Position numbers and translations under genes: made by a program
Source of the DNA: Nitrospinota bacterium
GTDB lineage: Bacteria; Nitrospinota; Nitrospinia; Nitrospinales; VA-1
Length of the DNA stretch: 64,000 bases
NCBI GenBank assembly: GCA_009873655.1
Contig: WAIB01000008.1
Coordinates: 21,655-85,654 of the forward strand
Direction of reading: 5' to 3'
The notes under the pieces: generated by a model
What the model was told of the DNA's origin: nothing
Seen by the model: only the letters and a program-made list of their open reading frames with translations
Databases searched by the model: none
Shown here: piece after piece, positions 8,651 through 18,500 of the stretch
Layout: each line of letters opens with the position of its first letter
Numbering within the stretch: the first letter of the stretch is position 1

Positions 8651-9598
8651 ATGAAGTACAACCGGCTTGATGGCATTGAAAAAGACTGGAGTAGAATCAC
8701 CCTGGGTTGCTGGCAGCTTGCGCCCAGCGGCGGATGGGGAGATATTTGCCCTGCCAAGGATGCTGAAAAAGTGGTCCGTACCGCCCTTGACATGGGAATC
8801 ACCGCGTTTGATACCGCAGAAGGATATGGTGACGGAGAATCGGAACGCCGGCTCGGCAAAGCATTGGGGTCACAAAAAGATAACGTAATCATCATTTCCA
8901 AAATCTGGCCTGAACCCGATCTGAAACCCAAAGATTACCAGAAGGCCCTCGACAATTCCCTCAAAGCCCTGGACAGAGATTACGTTGACCTTTACCTGAT
9001 GCATTGGCCGGGAAATTTTTTTAACACTCGCGAAAAAAGCGCCCGGCTTGTGGAGAGCATGCTTTCCCTGAAACAAAGTGGCAAAGCAAAAACCATCGGG
9101 CTTTCAAATTTCAAGGCTCATGACCTGGAACTACTTGGAAACAACATTAAAAATTTCTCACTCAACCAAATTCCCTATAGCTTGCTGGACCGGGGGTATG
9201 AAGGCAAAACCCGGGACCTTTGCAAAGAAAACGGCATGGGGTACATGGCATTTTCGCCTACCGCCCAGGGACTCCTCGCCCGTCCCATGAAAGAGGAAGA
9301 CCTGAAAATGCCCACGCGTAAAATGCACCACCTCTATCAACCTTCTACCTATCCTGCAGCCAAAAAAGTCTGGGAAACCGTCCGCACCATCGCCAACGAG
9401 TTGGAACGCAACCCCGTTGAAGTTGCCGTAGCATGGGTTCTAAAACAGGAAAACATTTTTACCGCCATCGTCGGGTCCCGCCATCCCGGGCAGGTAGAAG
9501 AGTTTGCTCCAGCGGGAGACCTGGAGTTAAGCGAGAATCACCTTTCCCGCTTAAGCGGGTCCAGCGACGCCTTTCCAGCCGTCAAAGCCAGAAACTAG
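8651..9598 (+). CDS. aldo/keto reductase
   Basis: NADPH-dependent oxidoreductase of the AKR superfamily (TIM barrel, 315 residues). The catalytic tetrad is visible: D in FDTAEGYGDG, Y in the same motif, K in IIISKIW near 77, and H in LYLMHWPG near 115. The C-terminal cofactor strand AIVGSRHPGQVEE is also present. The sequence resembles the general stress/YdbC and Tas-like clades; substrate cannot be deduced. It lies 3 bp after the 8342 gene. Confidence 0.9.
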   Translation: MKYNRLDGIEKDWSRITLGCWQLAPSGGWGDICPAKDAEKVVRTALDMGITAFDTAEGYGDGESERRLGKALGSQKDNVIIISKIWPEPDLKPKDYQKALDNSLKALDRDYVDLYLMHWPGNFFNTREKSARLVESMLSLKQSGKAKTIGLSNFKAHDLELLGNNIKNFSLNQIPYSLLDRGYEGKTRDLCKENGMGYMAFSPTAQGLLARPMKEEDLKMPTRKMHHLYQPSTYPAAKKVWETVRTIANELERNPVEVAVAWVLKQENIFTAIVGSRHPGQVEEFAPAGDLELSENHLSRLSGSSDAFPAVKARN

Positions 9599-9644
9599 AG
9601 AATTCTTCCTTTCCCTATCCCTCCGAAACCCTTATTATTAAAAA

Positions 9645-9974
9645 ATGGACAATGAAGATAAATGGGAAGAACCTTTTGAGGAAAACGGTCTGACCCTGGG
9701 GCCCGAAGAATCCCTGCAACGCGAAATTGAAAAGTCCAAATCGTTAAAGGTGGATCGGCTGCGGCTCAGAGATGAAATCGAACAACTCAAAGCGCAGAAG
9801 GAAGAACTGAAAGAAAAGAACCGTCAACTTCACCAAAGAATCGAAGAATTGAACAATACCCCTTCTTCCTCAGAGCCCTTTAAAAACAACCTTACCGCCA
9901 ATAAAAATGTATGGGGCCCGTTTATTATTGCCGTTCTGATTCTTTCGATCCTTCTGCTGGTTTTCCGAAATTGA
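9645..9974 (+). CDS. coiled-coil protein with C-terminal membrane anchor
   Basis: A 109-residue protein. Residues 25-72 are a heptad-rich coiled coil (KSLKVDRLRLRDEIEQL and following), then a serine/asparagine linker, then a single C-terminal hydrophobic helix (91-107) ending in RN. This is a tail-anchored topology, with the coiled coil in the cytoplasm. No family recognised. It follows the aldo/keto reductase by 46 bp on the same strand. Confidence 0.65.
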   Translation: MDNEDKWEEPFEENGLTLGPEESLQREIEKSKSLKVDRLRLRDEIEQLKAQKEELKEKNRQLHQRIEELNNTPSSSEPFKNNLTANKNVWGPFIIAVLILSILLLVFRN

Positions 9975-10305
9975 CGCGAAAAAAGGGAATCTCCCCCGCC
10001 TCATTGGGGCGCCCTGAAATTTTTTTCCTGCCCGGTCGGGACGGAGCCCAATGGATATTTGGATGTTTTTCTGCTAAAATTACCCATAAGTGAAGAAATA
10101 ATTGAATCTTATAGGCCTGTTTCCCCATCCAATCACAATAAGAACCTGCAAACAGGGTCCCTTGGAATCGTCTCGCGCAGGGTCAAAAAAATCAAAAAAA
10201 CTATAAATGTGGGACCGACCTTCTGGCCGGGCTGATTATAACCCATTGTTTTGTATAGGTAAGTCGAACCGGGAATATCAACCATTGTATTGAGAGGAAA
10301 ACCAA
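9975..10305. other. 331-bp intergenic region
   Basis: No convincing gene. It contains short GC-rich palindromes (GGGCGCCC near 10007 followed by a T-run) that may end the transcript from 9645, and an AT-rich stretch (about 10225-10300) that should hold the promoter of the next gene. The GAGAGGAAAA ribosome site is at its end. Confidence 0.4.
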
Positions 10306-10770
10306 ATGTGGGTATTTGAATTTTTTCATGTGATCATCGGAATTTTGTGGATAGGGTTGTTATATTTTTTCAACCTGGTTCAAGTCCAATCCATGCCTAA
10401 AATGACCGAGGCAGGTGCCGCAAAACCCTATACACAAATCATTCTACCAAGGGCCTTGTTCTTTTTCCGCCACGCTGCTTTGTGGACCGTCATTACAGGA
10501 ATAGCCTATTACATGGCAGGTCGTGGAACCGTACAAGGCATTCCGAGCGGAGAAATTATGATTGGAATGCTGCTCGGAATCATCATGGCGGGTAACGTCT
10601 GGTTCATCATCTGGCCGAACCAGAAAAAAATCATCGCCGGTGAGCTGGAGGGGGACGCCCTGAATAAAGCCAAAAGAATGGCGTTTCTTGCAAGCCGCAC
10701 CAACGCATGGTTATCCATACCCATGCTGATCGGAATGATCTCCGCAAATCACGGAGGCATCATGTTCTAA
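10306..10770 (+). CDS. urate-oxidase N-terminal-type membrane protein
   Basis: A 154-residue membrane protein of the family named for the N-terminal domain of PuuD-type urate oxidases. The hallmark segments are FHVIIGILWIGLLYFFN at the start, a RHAALWTVITG helix, and NVWFIIWPNQKKII, followed by a last helix ending in an HGG-containing tail. In PuuD the domain is fused to cytochrome c; here it stands alone, with no haem-binding CxxCH. It is a single-gene unit ending at a strong terminator. A role in electron transfer or ligand sensing is possible, but not shown. Confidence 0.7.
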   Translation: MWVFEFFHVIIGILWIGLLYFFNLVQVQSMPKMTEAGAAKPYTQIILPRALFFFRHAALWTVITGIAYYMAGRGTVQGIPSGEIMIGMLLGIIMAGNVWFIIWPNQKKIIAGELEGDALNKAKRMAFLASRTNAWLSIPMLIGMISANHGGIMF

Positions 10771-10830
10771 CCGGCTAACGCCGGAGGTAATAAGCCAAAG
10801 CGGTTACCTGCAACAAGTAAAAAAGTATTT

Positions 10831-10870
10831 AAAGGGGTTTCACCTATTGTCAAGGGGGTGAAACCCCTTT
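10831..10870. terminator. bidirectional rho-independent terminator
   Basis: A perfect 14-bp stem (AAAGGGGTTTCACC with GGTGAAACCCCTTT) and a 12-base loop, followed by a T-rich tract on the plus strand and A-rich flank on the other side. It lies between the convergent genes at 10306 and 10907 and can serve both. Confidence 0.9.
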
Positions 10871-10906
10871 TTATTTTTCAACTGGTCTTGCAAAGGGATC
10901 AAGGTT

Positions 10907-12127
10907 TTATTCAATCGTCAAAGCTTCCATCGGGTCGAGCTTGGAAGCTTTGATCGCCGGAAACACACCGAAAACAATACCGATCAAGGCACATACCCAG
11001 CTTGCTGTCCAGATCGAATTTTTGTCAAGGAGCAATGTCCAATCCCCCCAATGGGTCAATCCCAATGTCAGTCCGACACCCAGTGCAATGCCTAACCCGC
11101 CTCCTATAATTCCAATGATGAGAGATTCATATAAAAACTGGCGGATGATATCGCGCCGCGTGGCACCCACCGCCCTCCTGATCCCTATCTCTCGGGTTCT
11201 TTCTTTTACCGAGATCAACATCACGGCGAGAATTCCTATTCCTCCTACCAACAGGGATATGGCCGCGACTCCCACAATCAGTTTCGTAAAAAGTTCCGAT
11301 GTTTCGCGTTTCATCTCTTCCAAATCCAGCTGGCTGACCATGGTAAAATCATCTTCCTTTTCATCCTTCAGCTTATGGCTTTCACGAAGAAGTTCACGGA
11401 TTTTTTCTGTTCCAGGCAAAATATTTTCACGGCTGGAGATCTTTACAAATATTCGGCTGACATGAGTTTGATTCACAATGCGGCGCATCAAAGTCGGCAG
11501 GGGAATGAGGATTAAATCATCCTGGTCCAGGCCATTGGTATCTACCCCCTTGGTTTCAAACACACCGATTATTTTGAAAGGAATAAAATGAACTTTAACG
11601 ACCTGCCCCACGGGGTCTTCATCCCCGAACAGGTTTTTAACGGTCGTTTTACCAATCACTGCTACCCGGCTTGCGGTTTTCAGGTCCTTTTCCGTAAACA
11701 TCTCGCCGTCTTCAATTTTGTATCCGCGTATCAAGGGAAAATCGAGGGTGGATCCCGCAATGCTGGTCTCTGAAGTATTGTTATCAAACTTCGCGTTCAT
11801 ACGCCTTTCTTCAAAAGGGGCTACCAGTTCCACCTCATCAATTTCATCCGCTATTCGTTTCGCATCACGGGGTGTAAGAGTAATCACATTTCCCGACAAC
11901 CGCAACCGGCCTCCCCTCCGTTTCATTTCCCCGGCGTTAATGGTAATCATATTTTCACCCATCCCCGCTATCACATCCATAACCTCCTGTTGAGATCCCT
12001 TTCCGGTGGCCACCATGACAATGACCGAAGCGATCCCGATTAAAATTCCCAGCGACGCGAGAAACGTTCGTGTTTTATGGGAAAGGAGCGCCCGGGTGGC
12101 GATCGAAAATGAAGTTAAAAATTTCAT
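10907..12127 (-). CDS. MacB-type ABC transporter permease (second)
   Basis: A 406-residue MacB/FtsX-type permease: one N-terminal helix (about 21-41), a large periplasmic domain, and three C-terminal helices (about 285-310, 335-360, 370-390). The ERTREIGIRRAVGATRRDI signature of the cytoplasmic coupling loop is present. It is 8 bp downstream of a second, related permease; together they probably form a heterodimer driven by the ATPase at 13347 and coupled to the membrane fusion protein at 14066. Substrate unknown; members export peptides, lipids or macrolides. Confidence 0.88.
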   Translation of the reverse strand: MKFLTSFSIATRALLSHKTRTFLASLGILIGIASVIVMVATGKGSQQEVMDVIAGMGENMITINAGEMKRRGGRLRLSGNVITLTPRDAKRIADEIDEVELVAPFEERRMNAKFDNNTSETSIAGSTLDFPLIRGYKIEDGEMFTEKDLKTASRVAVIGKTTVKNLFGDEDPVGQVVKVHFIPFKIIGVFETKGVDTNGLDQDDLILIPLPTLMRRIVNQTHVSRIFVKISSRENILPGTEKIRELLRESHKLKDEKEDDFTMVSQLDLEEMKRETSELFTKLIVGVAAISLLVGGIGILAVMLISVKERTREIGIRRAVGATRRDIIRQFLYESLIIGIIGGGLGIALGVGLTLGLTHWGDWTLLLDKNSIWTASWVCALIGIVFGVFPAIKASKLDPMEALTIE

Positions 12128-12135
12128 AATACTAT

Positions 12136-13350
12136 TCAGGAACGAATGGATTCTTCCGGACTCATCAAGGCCGCTTTACGCGCTGGATGGATTCCAAAAA
12201 CCAATCCAATTAATGTACAAAAAACAAATGAAAGCACAAAGGGTTCCCAGGTTACCTGGGTCGGCAAAATATCAAACCGTTTCAGTCCAAATGAAATGCT
12301 CAGTCCCAACCCTATCCCCAAAATACCTCCCAGCAACGAAACGAGAACAGACTCGAATAGAAACTGCAAAGTGATGTCCGATTTCCGTGCGCCAAAGCAA
12401 CGGCGGATCCCAATTTCCCGGACCCGTTCGCGAATGGAAACCAGAAGGATGTTCATGATCACGATTCCACCTACCAGCAGTGAAACGGTCGATATCAAAA
12501 TCAGCATACGGTTCATAGCCTGAGCTGATTCGGTCACCCATTCCATGATTCCTTCGGGTGTGATGAACCGAAAATCATCTTCCGTGAAAATGGAAAGATT
12601 ATGATTCCGCCGTAAAACCTGTCTCACCGCTTCCATGGTTTCGGGAACCTGGGAAGCATCCAAAGTAACAACTTTGATGCTGTGCAGATGAGTCTCACGG
12701 GTCAATCGAGCCATGGATGTGGTCAGGGGAATCAAGGCACGGTCATCAGGATCGTAACCGCTCTCCGTCAATCCCTTTTCCTGAAGCAAGCCAATGACTT
12801 CATAGTAATTATTCTGCAACCGGATCATTTTACCGATGGGATCTTCTGTTTCCTTGAATAATTTCCGTGCAGGTGTCGCACCGAGCACCACTACCTTCTT
12901 TTTTCGATCCAGATCGTTATCAGACAGGAACACTCCATCCACTACATGCCACCCACGCGCCCGCTGCCAGTCGGGAGTGACGCCATAGACCCGGGTACTT
13001 GTAAATTCTTTTTTGTTGATGACCTGCATCCGTTTTCTCTGCCTCGGAACCACGAGTCTGACCGTCGGCAGCGCAAGCAGGTCTTCCGCATCCTGCAGCG
13101 ACATGCTGGTGATGTTTTTAGATCGGGTGAAAAACATTTTTCCCGAACCAGCAATTACCGAGAACGATTCAGGCCCAAACCCAAGATTCGCAATTCTGTT
13201 CAGCACCTTTACCTTAATTCCAAAACCAATCGCCACAATAACCGTGAGGGAGGAAATGCCTATCATGACGCCGATGGTCATGAGCAGGGTGTTCCCACGA
13301 TTGAGTTTCAACCCTCGCAAAGCCTGTCGAAAATTTTTGAAAATTCTCAT
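12136..13350 (-). CDS. MacB-type ABC transporter permease (first)
   Basis: A 404-residue paralogue of the 10907 permease with the same topology: N-terminal helix near 20-40, periplasmic MacB-PCD domain, three C-terminal helices, and the RERVREIGIRRCFGARKSDI coupling loop. Its ATG overlaps the stop of the ATPase gene (ATGA), so translation is coupled. Two different permease genes in one operon suggest a heterodimeric transporter, unlike the fused MacB of enterobacteria. Confidence 0.88.
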   Translation of the reverse strand: MRIFKNFRQALRGLKLNRGNTLLMTIGVMIGISSLTVIVAIGFGIKVKVLNRIANLGFGPESFSVIAGSGKMFFTRSKNITSMSLQDAEDLLALPTVRLVVPRQRKRMQVINKKEFTSTRVYGVTPDWQRARGWHVVDGVFLSDNDLDRKKKVVVLGATPARKLFKETEDPIGKMIRLQNNYYEVIGLLQEKGLTESGYDPDDRALIPLTTSMARLTRETHLHSIKVVTLDASQVPETMEAVRQVLRRNHNLSIFTEDDFRFITPEGIMEWVTESAQAMNRMLILISTVSLLVGGIVIMNILLVSIRERVREIGIRRCFGARKSDITLQFLFESVLVSLLGGILGIGLGLSISFGLKRFDILPTQVTWEPFVLSFVFCTLIGLVFGIHPARKAALMSPEESIRS

Positions 13351-14069
13351 TTTGGATTTTCAGATAAACTTGAGGAACCCGCGGGGGACTGACTCGCCGT
13401 ATCCGAAGCAATCTCTCCATCGCGAATTGAAATGATGCGATCGGCGTGCTCCGCCACATCCGAGTCATGGGTAATCAGCACCACTGTTTTTCCATCCGCC
13501 ACGAGTTTGTCGAAAGTTTTCATTGTTTCGATTCCGTTTCTGGAATCAAGGTTACCCGTAGGCTCGTCAGCAAGAATGATGGGGGGATTGTTTATCAGGG
13601 ACCGGGCAATGGTCACTCTTTGCTGTTCTCCACCGGAAAGTTGGCCCGGTGTATGATGCAGTCGATGTTCCAATCCAACCTTGGCGAGGACTTCTCGTGC
13701 CCGGTCTTTTATGTTGGATGGGGTTTTTCGTGAATACACGAGAGGAAGGACCACATTATCCAAGGCTGTCACTCCCGGCAGCAGGTGAAAAGCCTGGAAC
13801 ACAAAACCGATTTTCTCATTTCGGACCCGTGAAAGTTTCCAGTCGCTCAGCCTTCCCACTTCTTCTCCGTCAAGGAAGTACTCGCCGCTGGTGGGTTGTG
13901 AGAGGCACCCTGCTATCGCCATTAGCGTGCTTTTACCAGCACCGGAAGGCCCAATGATACTTACATAATCTCCTTCGTTGATGCGAAGCGTGATGTTTTT
14001 TAAAACCTGTGTCTCAAAACCAATATTCCGGTAGCTCTTGCAAATGGAATTCATTTCAATGAGACTCAC
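13347..14069 (-). CDS. ABC transporter ATP-binding protein, MacB/LolD type
   Basis: A 240-residue nucleotide-binding subunit. Walker A is GPSGAGKST (about 39-47), the Q-loop FVFQAFHLLPG follows, the signature is LSGGEQQR, Walker B is IILADEPTGNLDS, and the switch histidine lies in LITHDSD. This wording is typical of the LolD/MacB/FtsE subfamily that powers mechanotransmission through FtsX-like permeases. The gene overlaps by 4 bp with the fusion protein upstream and the permease downstream. The C-terminal tail is serine-rich and probably disordered. Confidence 0.92.
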   Translation of the reverse strand: MSLIEMNSICKSYRNIGFETQVLKNITLRINEGDYVSIIGPSGAGKSTLMAIAGCLSQPTSGEYFLDGEEVGRLSDWKLSRVRNEKIGFVFQAFHLLPGVTALDNVVLPLVYSRKTPSNIKDRAREVLAKVGLEHRLHHTPGQLSGGEQQRVTIARSLINNPPIILADEPTGNLDSRNGIETMKTFDKLVADGKTVVLITHDSDVAEHADRIISIRDGEIASDTASQSPAGSSSLSENPK

Positions 14070-15361
14070 CGCCGCCTTCTCCTCTTTTTCTCTTTGGATA
14101 TTGGTTTGTTGGGAATCCCGACCTGCTCGCCTTCCTTCAGTCCGGATTTTACCTCGATAACTTTACCATCCCTCCACCCCAACTCAATGGGCCTGTCTAC
14201 CAGTTTACCGTCAACCTCCATAACGGTAAAAGTTTTCTTACCATCTCTTTTGACGGCCGCCTTGGGAATTGTCAAAACATTTTTCCGGGTTCCAGTGGTT
14301 ACAACCACATTCGCGGTCATTTCCGGACGTAACTGGGAAATGTTTTTCCTTTCAATATCAAGGATGACTTCATAATTCACCACATTGTCTTTAATAACCG
14401 CTTTCGGACGGATTTCACGGACCTTTCCCTTAAAAAATTTTTCCGAATACGTATCCACCGTAAACAGGGCTTTCTGCCCCACCTTTATTCTTCCAATATC
14501 CGTTTCATCCACATAAACCGTGACCTCCAGTTTTCTAAGGTCAATCAGGGTTACAAAGGTAGGAGCATTGAGACTGGCCACCACGGTTTCTCCTTCCTGT
14601 GTCGAAACAAAAGCGACAATGCCATCTATGGGAGCGGCGATGGTTGCATAGGATAGCTGAATATCTTCTACCTCAAGGTTGGCACGTGCCCGGTCGACCA
14701 TTGCCTGTGCCAATCGGCTGTCATTTTCCAACTGGCTCTCTTTGAGTTTGATTTCTTCCCGGGCAAGGTTGATTTGCGCTTTTAAAACATCCAGCCGTTC
14801 TTCTGCCTGTTCCACAGCGGTATCCGCTATAAATCCTTTTTTATTAAGCTTGAGGTTTCTCTCCAGCGTTTTCCCCGCGAGTTTGAGTTGCACCTTCAAT
14901 TCTTCGAGCTCGGCCTTGGCTTTATTTATTTCAAGGGGACCTTCAGCAAGAATTTTTTCGAGCTTTGCTTTTTCTGCATCGAGATCCGCCTGGAACCGTG
15001 CGACTCGTGAAATCAAATCTTTGTGTTCGATGATGGCAATGATTTCACCGGCCCGGATGAAATCACCGATCTTTACCAGGAGGTTTTTAACCTGGCCGGA
15101 AATGCGGGCACCGATTTTTACCTCGGCACCCGTCTTGAGGGTGACGGTGCCCGTAGCCAAAACTTTCTGATAGACGTTTTGCCGGGTAACCGGTTTGAAT
15201 TGGAAATCCTTTGCTTTGGGCTTTTCGGGCGCTTTCCCAAAAATCATCGCCTTGATCGTTTTCTCGACCGGGGCGAGCATCCCTTCCTGCCAAAGCCAGT
15301 TAACTCCAGCTGCAAGAATGGCCAACAACAAGAGATTCCGGAGTGTTCCCGAAATCTTCAT
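14066..15361 (-). CDS. HlyD/MacA-family membrane fusion protein
   Basis: Periplasmic adaptor of a tripartite exporter, 431 residues from the preferred ATG at 15361 (a longer frame from 15442 adds a cysteine-containing hydrophobic stretch; I find it less likely). An N-terminal helix (about 8-24) anchors it; then come the lipoyl half-motif (KIGARISGQVKNLLVKIGD), a long alpha-hairpin coiled coil (about 110-210), the second lipoyl half (IAAPIDGIVAF) and beta-barrel domains. The tail ends in a run of arginines. First gene of the operon; no TolC gene is nearby. Confidence 0.9.
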   Translation of the reverse strand: MKISGTLRNLLLLAILAAGVNWLWQEGMLAPVEKTIKAMIFGKAPEKPKAKDFQFKPVTRQNVYQKVLATGTVTLKTGAEVKIGARISGQVKNLLVKIGDFIRAGEIIAIIEHKDLISRVARFQADLDAEKAKLEKILAEGPLEINKAKAELEELKVQLKLAGKTLERNLKLNKKGFIADTAVEQAEERLDVLKAQINLAREEIKLKESQLENDSRLAQAMVDRARANLEVEDIQLSYATIAAPIDGIVAFVSTQEGETVVASLNAPTFVTLIDLRKLEVTVYVDETDIGRIKVGQKALFTVDTYSEKFFKGKVREIRPKAVIKDNVVNYEVILDIERKNISQLRPEMTANVVVTTGTRKNVLTIPKAAVKRDGKKTFTVMEVDGKLVDRPIELGWRDGKVIEVKSGLKEGEQVGIPNKPISKEKKRRRRR

Positions 15362-15440
15362 AAATAAACTCTTTCCGTTTAAGGTGTAAGGACTGATTTT
15401 ATCACAGGAAAAAAGGAAAAAAACCGCCCCTGAAAACCAC

Positions 15441-15464
15441 AAAAAAGCGTTCCAAACGGAACGC
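15441..15464 (-). terminator. terminator-like hairpin in exporter leader
   Basis: On the minus strand GCGTTCC, a GTTT loop and GGAACGC are followed by six T. It lies about 80 bases upstream of the fusion-protein start, and the only gene further upstream (15570) points the other way. It is therefore a candidate attenuator for the export operon rather than the end of another gene. Confidence 0.5.
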
Positions 15465-15569
15465 CCAATATCTACGTCAAAAAATGGCTAAGCATGCTAA
15501 ACTAAAGGAATTATCCTACTATGAAAAATCGGCAAAACCACTGATAACTTGAGCTTTAACGTCTCTGAA

Positions 15570-18500
15570 ATGGAAAATAATCGACCCCGGAATTCAAAAA
15601 CGGTCAAAACCTTCCTCAAATGGGGATCAATGGCCGTATTTGCGGGCATTTTGGTCCTGGCGGTTGTTCTGGCAACCATCGATCTGGATGAGGCCAAAAA
15701 CACCCTGATCGAAAAGGTTTCCGCCGAAACCGGAATGAAAATTCAGATAGATTCGATTGGATTTGGGTTTGCGCACGGTTTGGGACTCAAATGCAGCGGC
15801 GTAAAAGTAGCCACCCCCGAAGGGGAAACTTATGCGGTAAACCAATTGCACCTCCTCGCAGAATGGGCCCCGCTCCTTTCGGGTGAATTCAAAATAAACA
15901 GCGCCGCCCTGGATGGCCCCAAACTCACTCTCAAATTGCCGGACAAAACCAAAAAAGAACCTGACAGCGATAAAGAAACCGGAGATTCCAAACCCGGTTC
16001 ACCCAGCCCGGTTCAATCGGCTCAAGAGAAATTAAAAGAATCCCAACTCTCTGTGAAAAATTTTCAAATTTCAGACGGGCAGATAACTTTAATCCATCCC
16101 GGAAAACAAAAACCCCTGCTGGCAAATCTTGACCTGAGCCTGCAGCTCGATGAGGTGAGTTCAAACCAGTTGGATGTGGTGGTGGATTCCCTGAAAATCA
16201 GCACCGGAGGAATTTCTCTGGAAGGAAAAGCAAAAGGCGAAAACCTGAAAGCAAATGAGGGGCAATTGTCCTTCGATCTGGAGACCCACTCCTTTGGTCT
16301 GGACGACCTCAAACCTGTGCTGGCGTTCTTTTCTCAAACAGAAGCTCTGGCAAAAATCAACGAACTTGAAATCAATGACCTGTCCATTTCCGGGAACGCG
16401 CCTCTGGCCGCCCTTAAAAAACCCGAGAACCTGTTACAGCAGTCCAGCGGGCAGCTTGACTTCAATATAAAAAAGGTTTCATTGACAGGCGCCAACCCCT
16501 TGCGAATCGAACCTCTTGAAGGAAAAGGAAAATGGTCTCAAGGTGTTTTCGAGCCGGATATCCAGGGAACAGCTTTGGGAAGCGAATTCGGAGTAAAAGG
16601 AAAACTCACGCCTCAAAAAATCAACACCGACATCCATTGGAAAGAGTTGAACATAAATCAACTGCCCTTACCCAAAGTCGAGAGCTGGAATCCCACAGCC
16701 GGAATTGTTTCAGGGAAATTAAATTTAGAGGGTCCCCTTCCTGAACCGGAAAAACCCTTGCCGGAGAAACTAAAGGGAAAACTGGATTTCCATTTTAAGG
16801 AACTGGTGCTGGCAAACGGGTCGGAAAAAATCTCCCTGCCCAGACTGGAAGGAAGCGGAAACTACAAAGGGAACCAACTCGACTATCAACTGTCAGGTGA
16901 TATTTTTGAAGGAAGCTTCAAATCCAACGGCAAGGTAAAAAATTTTAAAAAGCCCGACCTTGACAGCCAACTGGAGTACTCGAATTTAAATTTGAGCAAA
17001 ATCACCCTGCTCAAACCGGGGATAGGGATTCCCACCCGGGGAAAAGCATCCGGCACTTTAAAACTGCAAGGCCTCATTCCGGAAAATGGAAACCTGGACA
17101 GCTTGAAAATAAAAACCTCCTTTGATGTAGCCAACCTGTCCGTGCCAATGGAACACAACCGGAAAATGTTCCCGTTGGAAATTCCCAGCCTGAAAGGCAC
17201 CGCCGACCTCAATCAAAACAAACTGGCCCATGACATCAACGCCAATATGCTGGGAGGCAGCATCGAGGCCACGGGAGAAATCAACATCGGCAAGAGAAAA
17301 TCCGCGGACACCACCATTAAACTGAAAACCATAGACCTGTCTTCTCTCGACCAGTTCATTCCATCTGCGTCCGGAACTATTTCAGGAAATATCAAACTCA
17401 ATGGACCTTTACCCGAAGGGCGAGGCAAACTGCCTGAAAATCTGAAAATAGATACGGTTTTCGATTTGGAAAATTTAAGGTTGCCGGTAGAAGTCGCAGA
17501 AAAAACCGTCAACGCTGAAATCAGTAAAATAAATGGAACCGCCTCGCTCAACCGAAATAATTTAAACCACAACATCAAGGCGAAACTGTTAGGCGGAAAT
17601 GTTGCCGCCAAAGGAAATGTCTCACTCAATAAAACGGGTGGACCCCGGGCCGTAGATAGCAATATTCAACTGGAACATATCGACCTGGCCTGGGTGCAAA
17701 GGTTGAAAAAAGGCGACTGGATTCCCACCTCCGGAAAACTCACTGGGAACCTGAAATTGAAAGGACCCCTGCCGGAAGAGAAAGACTCTCCCGTAAACCT
17801 TCGGGCCGCGGGAACGATCACCGCCAGTGAACTTGCATTGGGAACAGGTGAAAAAAAGAACGCCATCAAAACAGCAAAACTGACTCTTCAAGACAGTTCG
17901 AAAGAACTCACCCAGGCCCTGGTCGAGCTGGATCAATTTCAAACCGCTGGCTTGCAGTTTGAAAAAATCCAGACCAAGTTCAAGATCAAACCAAAACAGA
18001 TCGACCTCACCGAAGGCCGGGTATTTCCCAAAAACGGACAACTGAAACTCGCGGGAAGTTTCCTGCCCCTGTCAGGTGCCTATCGATTGCGGTTCAAAGG
18101 AGACAAGTTAAAGGTGGAAGATTTTATAAAAAAACTTGCGGGCCCGTTAAAACTGCAGGGAAATCTCAATGGCAAATTACCCGAACAATCAAATGGGTTC
18201 CCGGACATTGCCAGAGGGTTGAACGGAAAAGTAAATATCCGTTTGCACGATGGCACCCTGCCCGAGCTGGAGTCGGTGCAAACCGTCCTCACTATTTTAA
18301 ATCCCACAACCGCCCTCGACACAAAGAAGGCGGGACTGAACTACGATTCCTTAGGAGGAGATTTTAAAATCACCAAAGGACTGGTTTTTACCGACAATTT
18401 TGAAATGAAAAGCCCCCAATTGAACCTTGATGTTGTCGGCGAAGCGGATTTAGGAACCGACACCGTCAACGCGCAAGTCAAGGCCATGCCGTTACAGATG

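Noticed and set aside
14066-15442. Longer start of the fusion protein at 15442
   Set aside because: It would run through the leader hairpin; the ATG at 15361 gives a normal MacA-type N-terminus.
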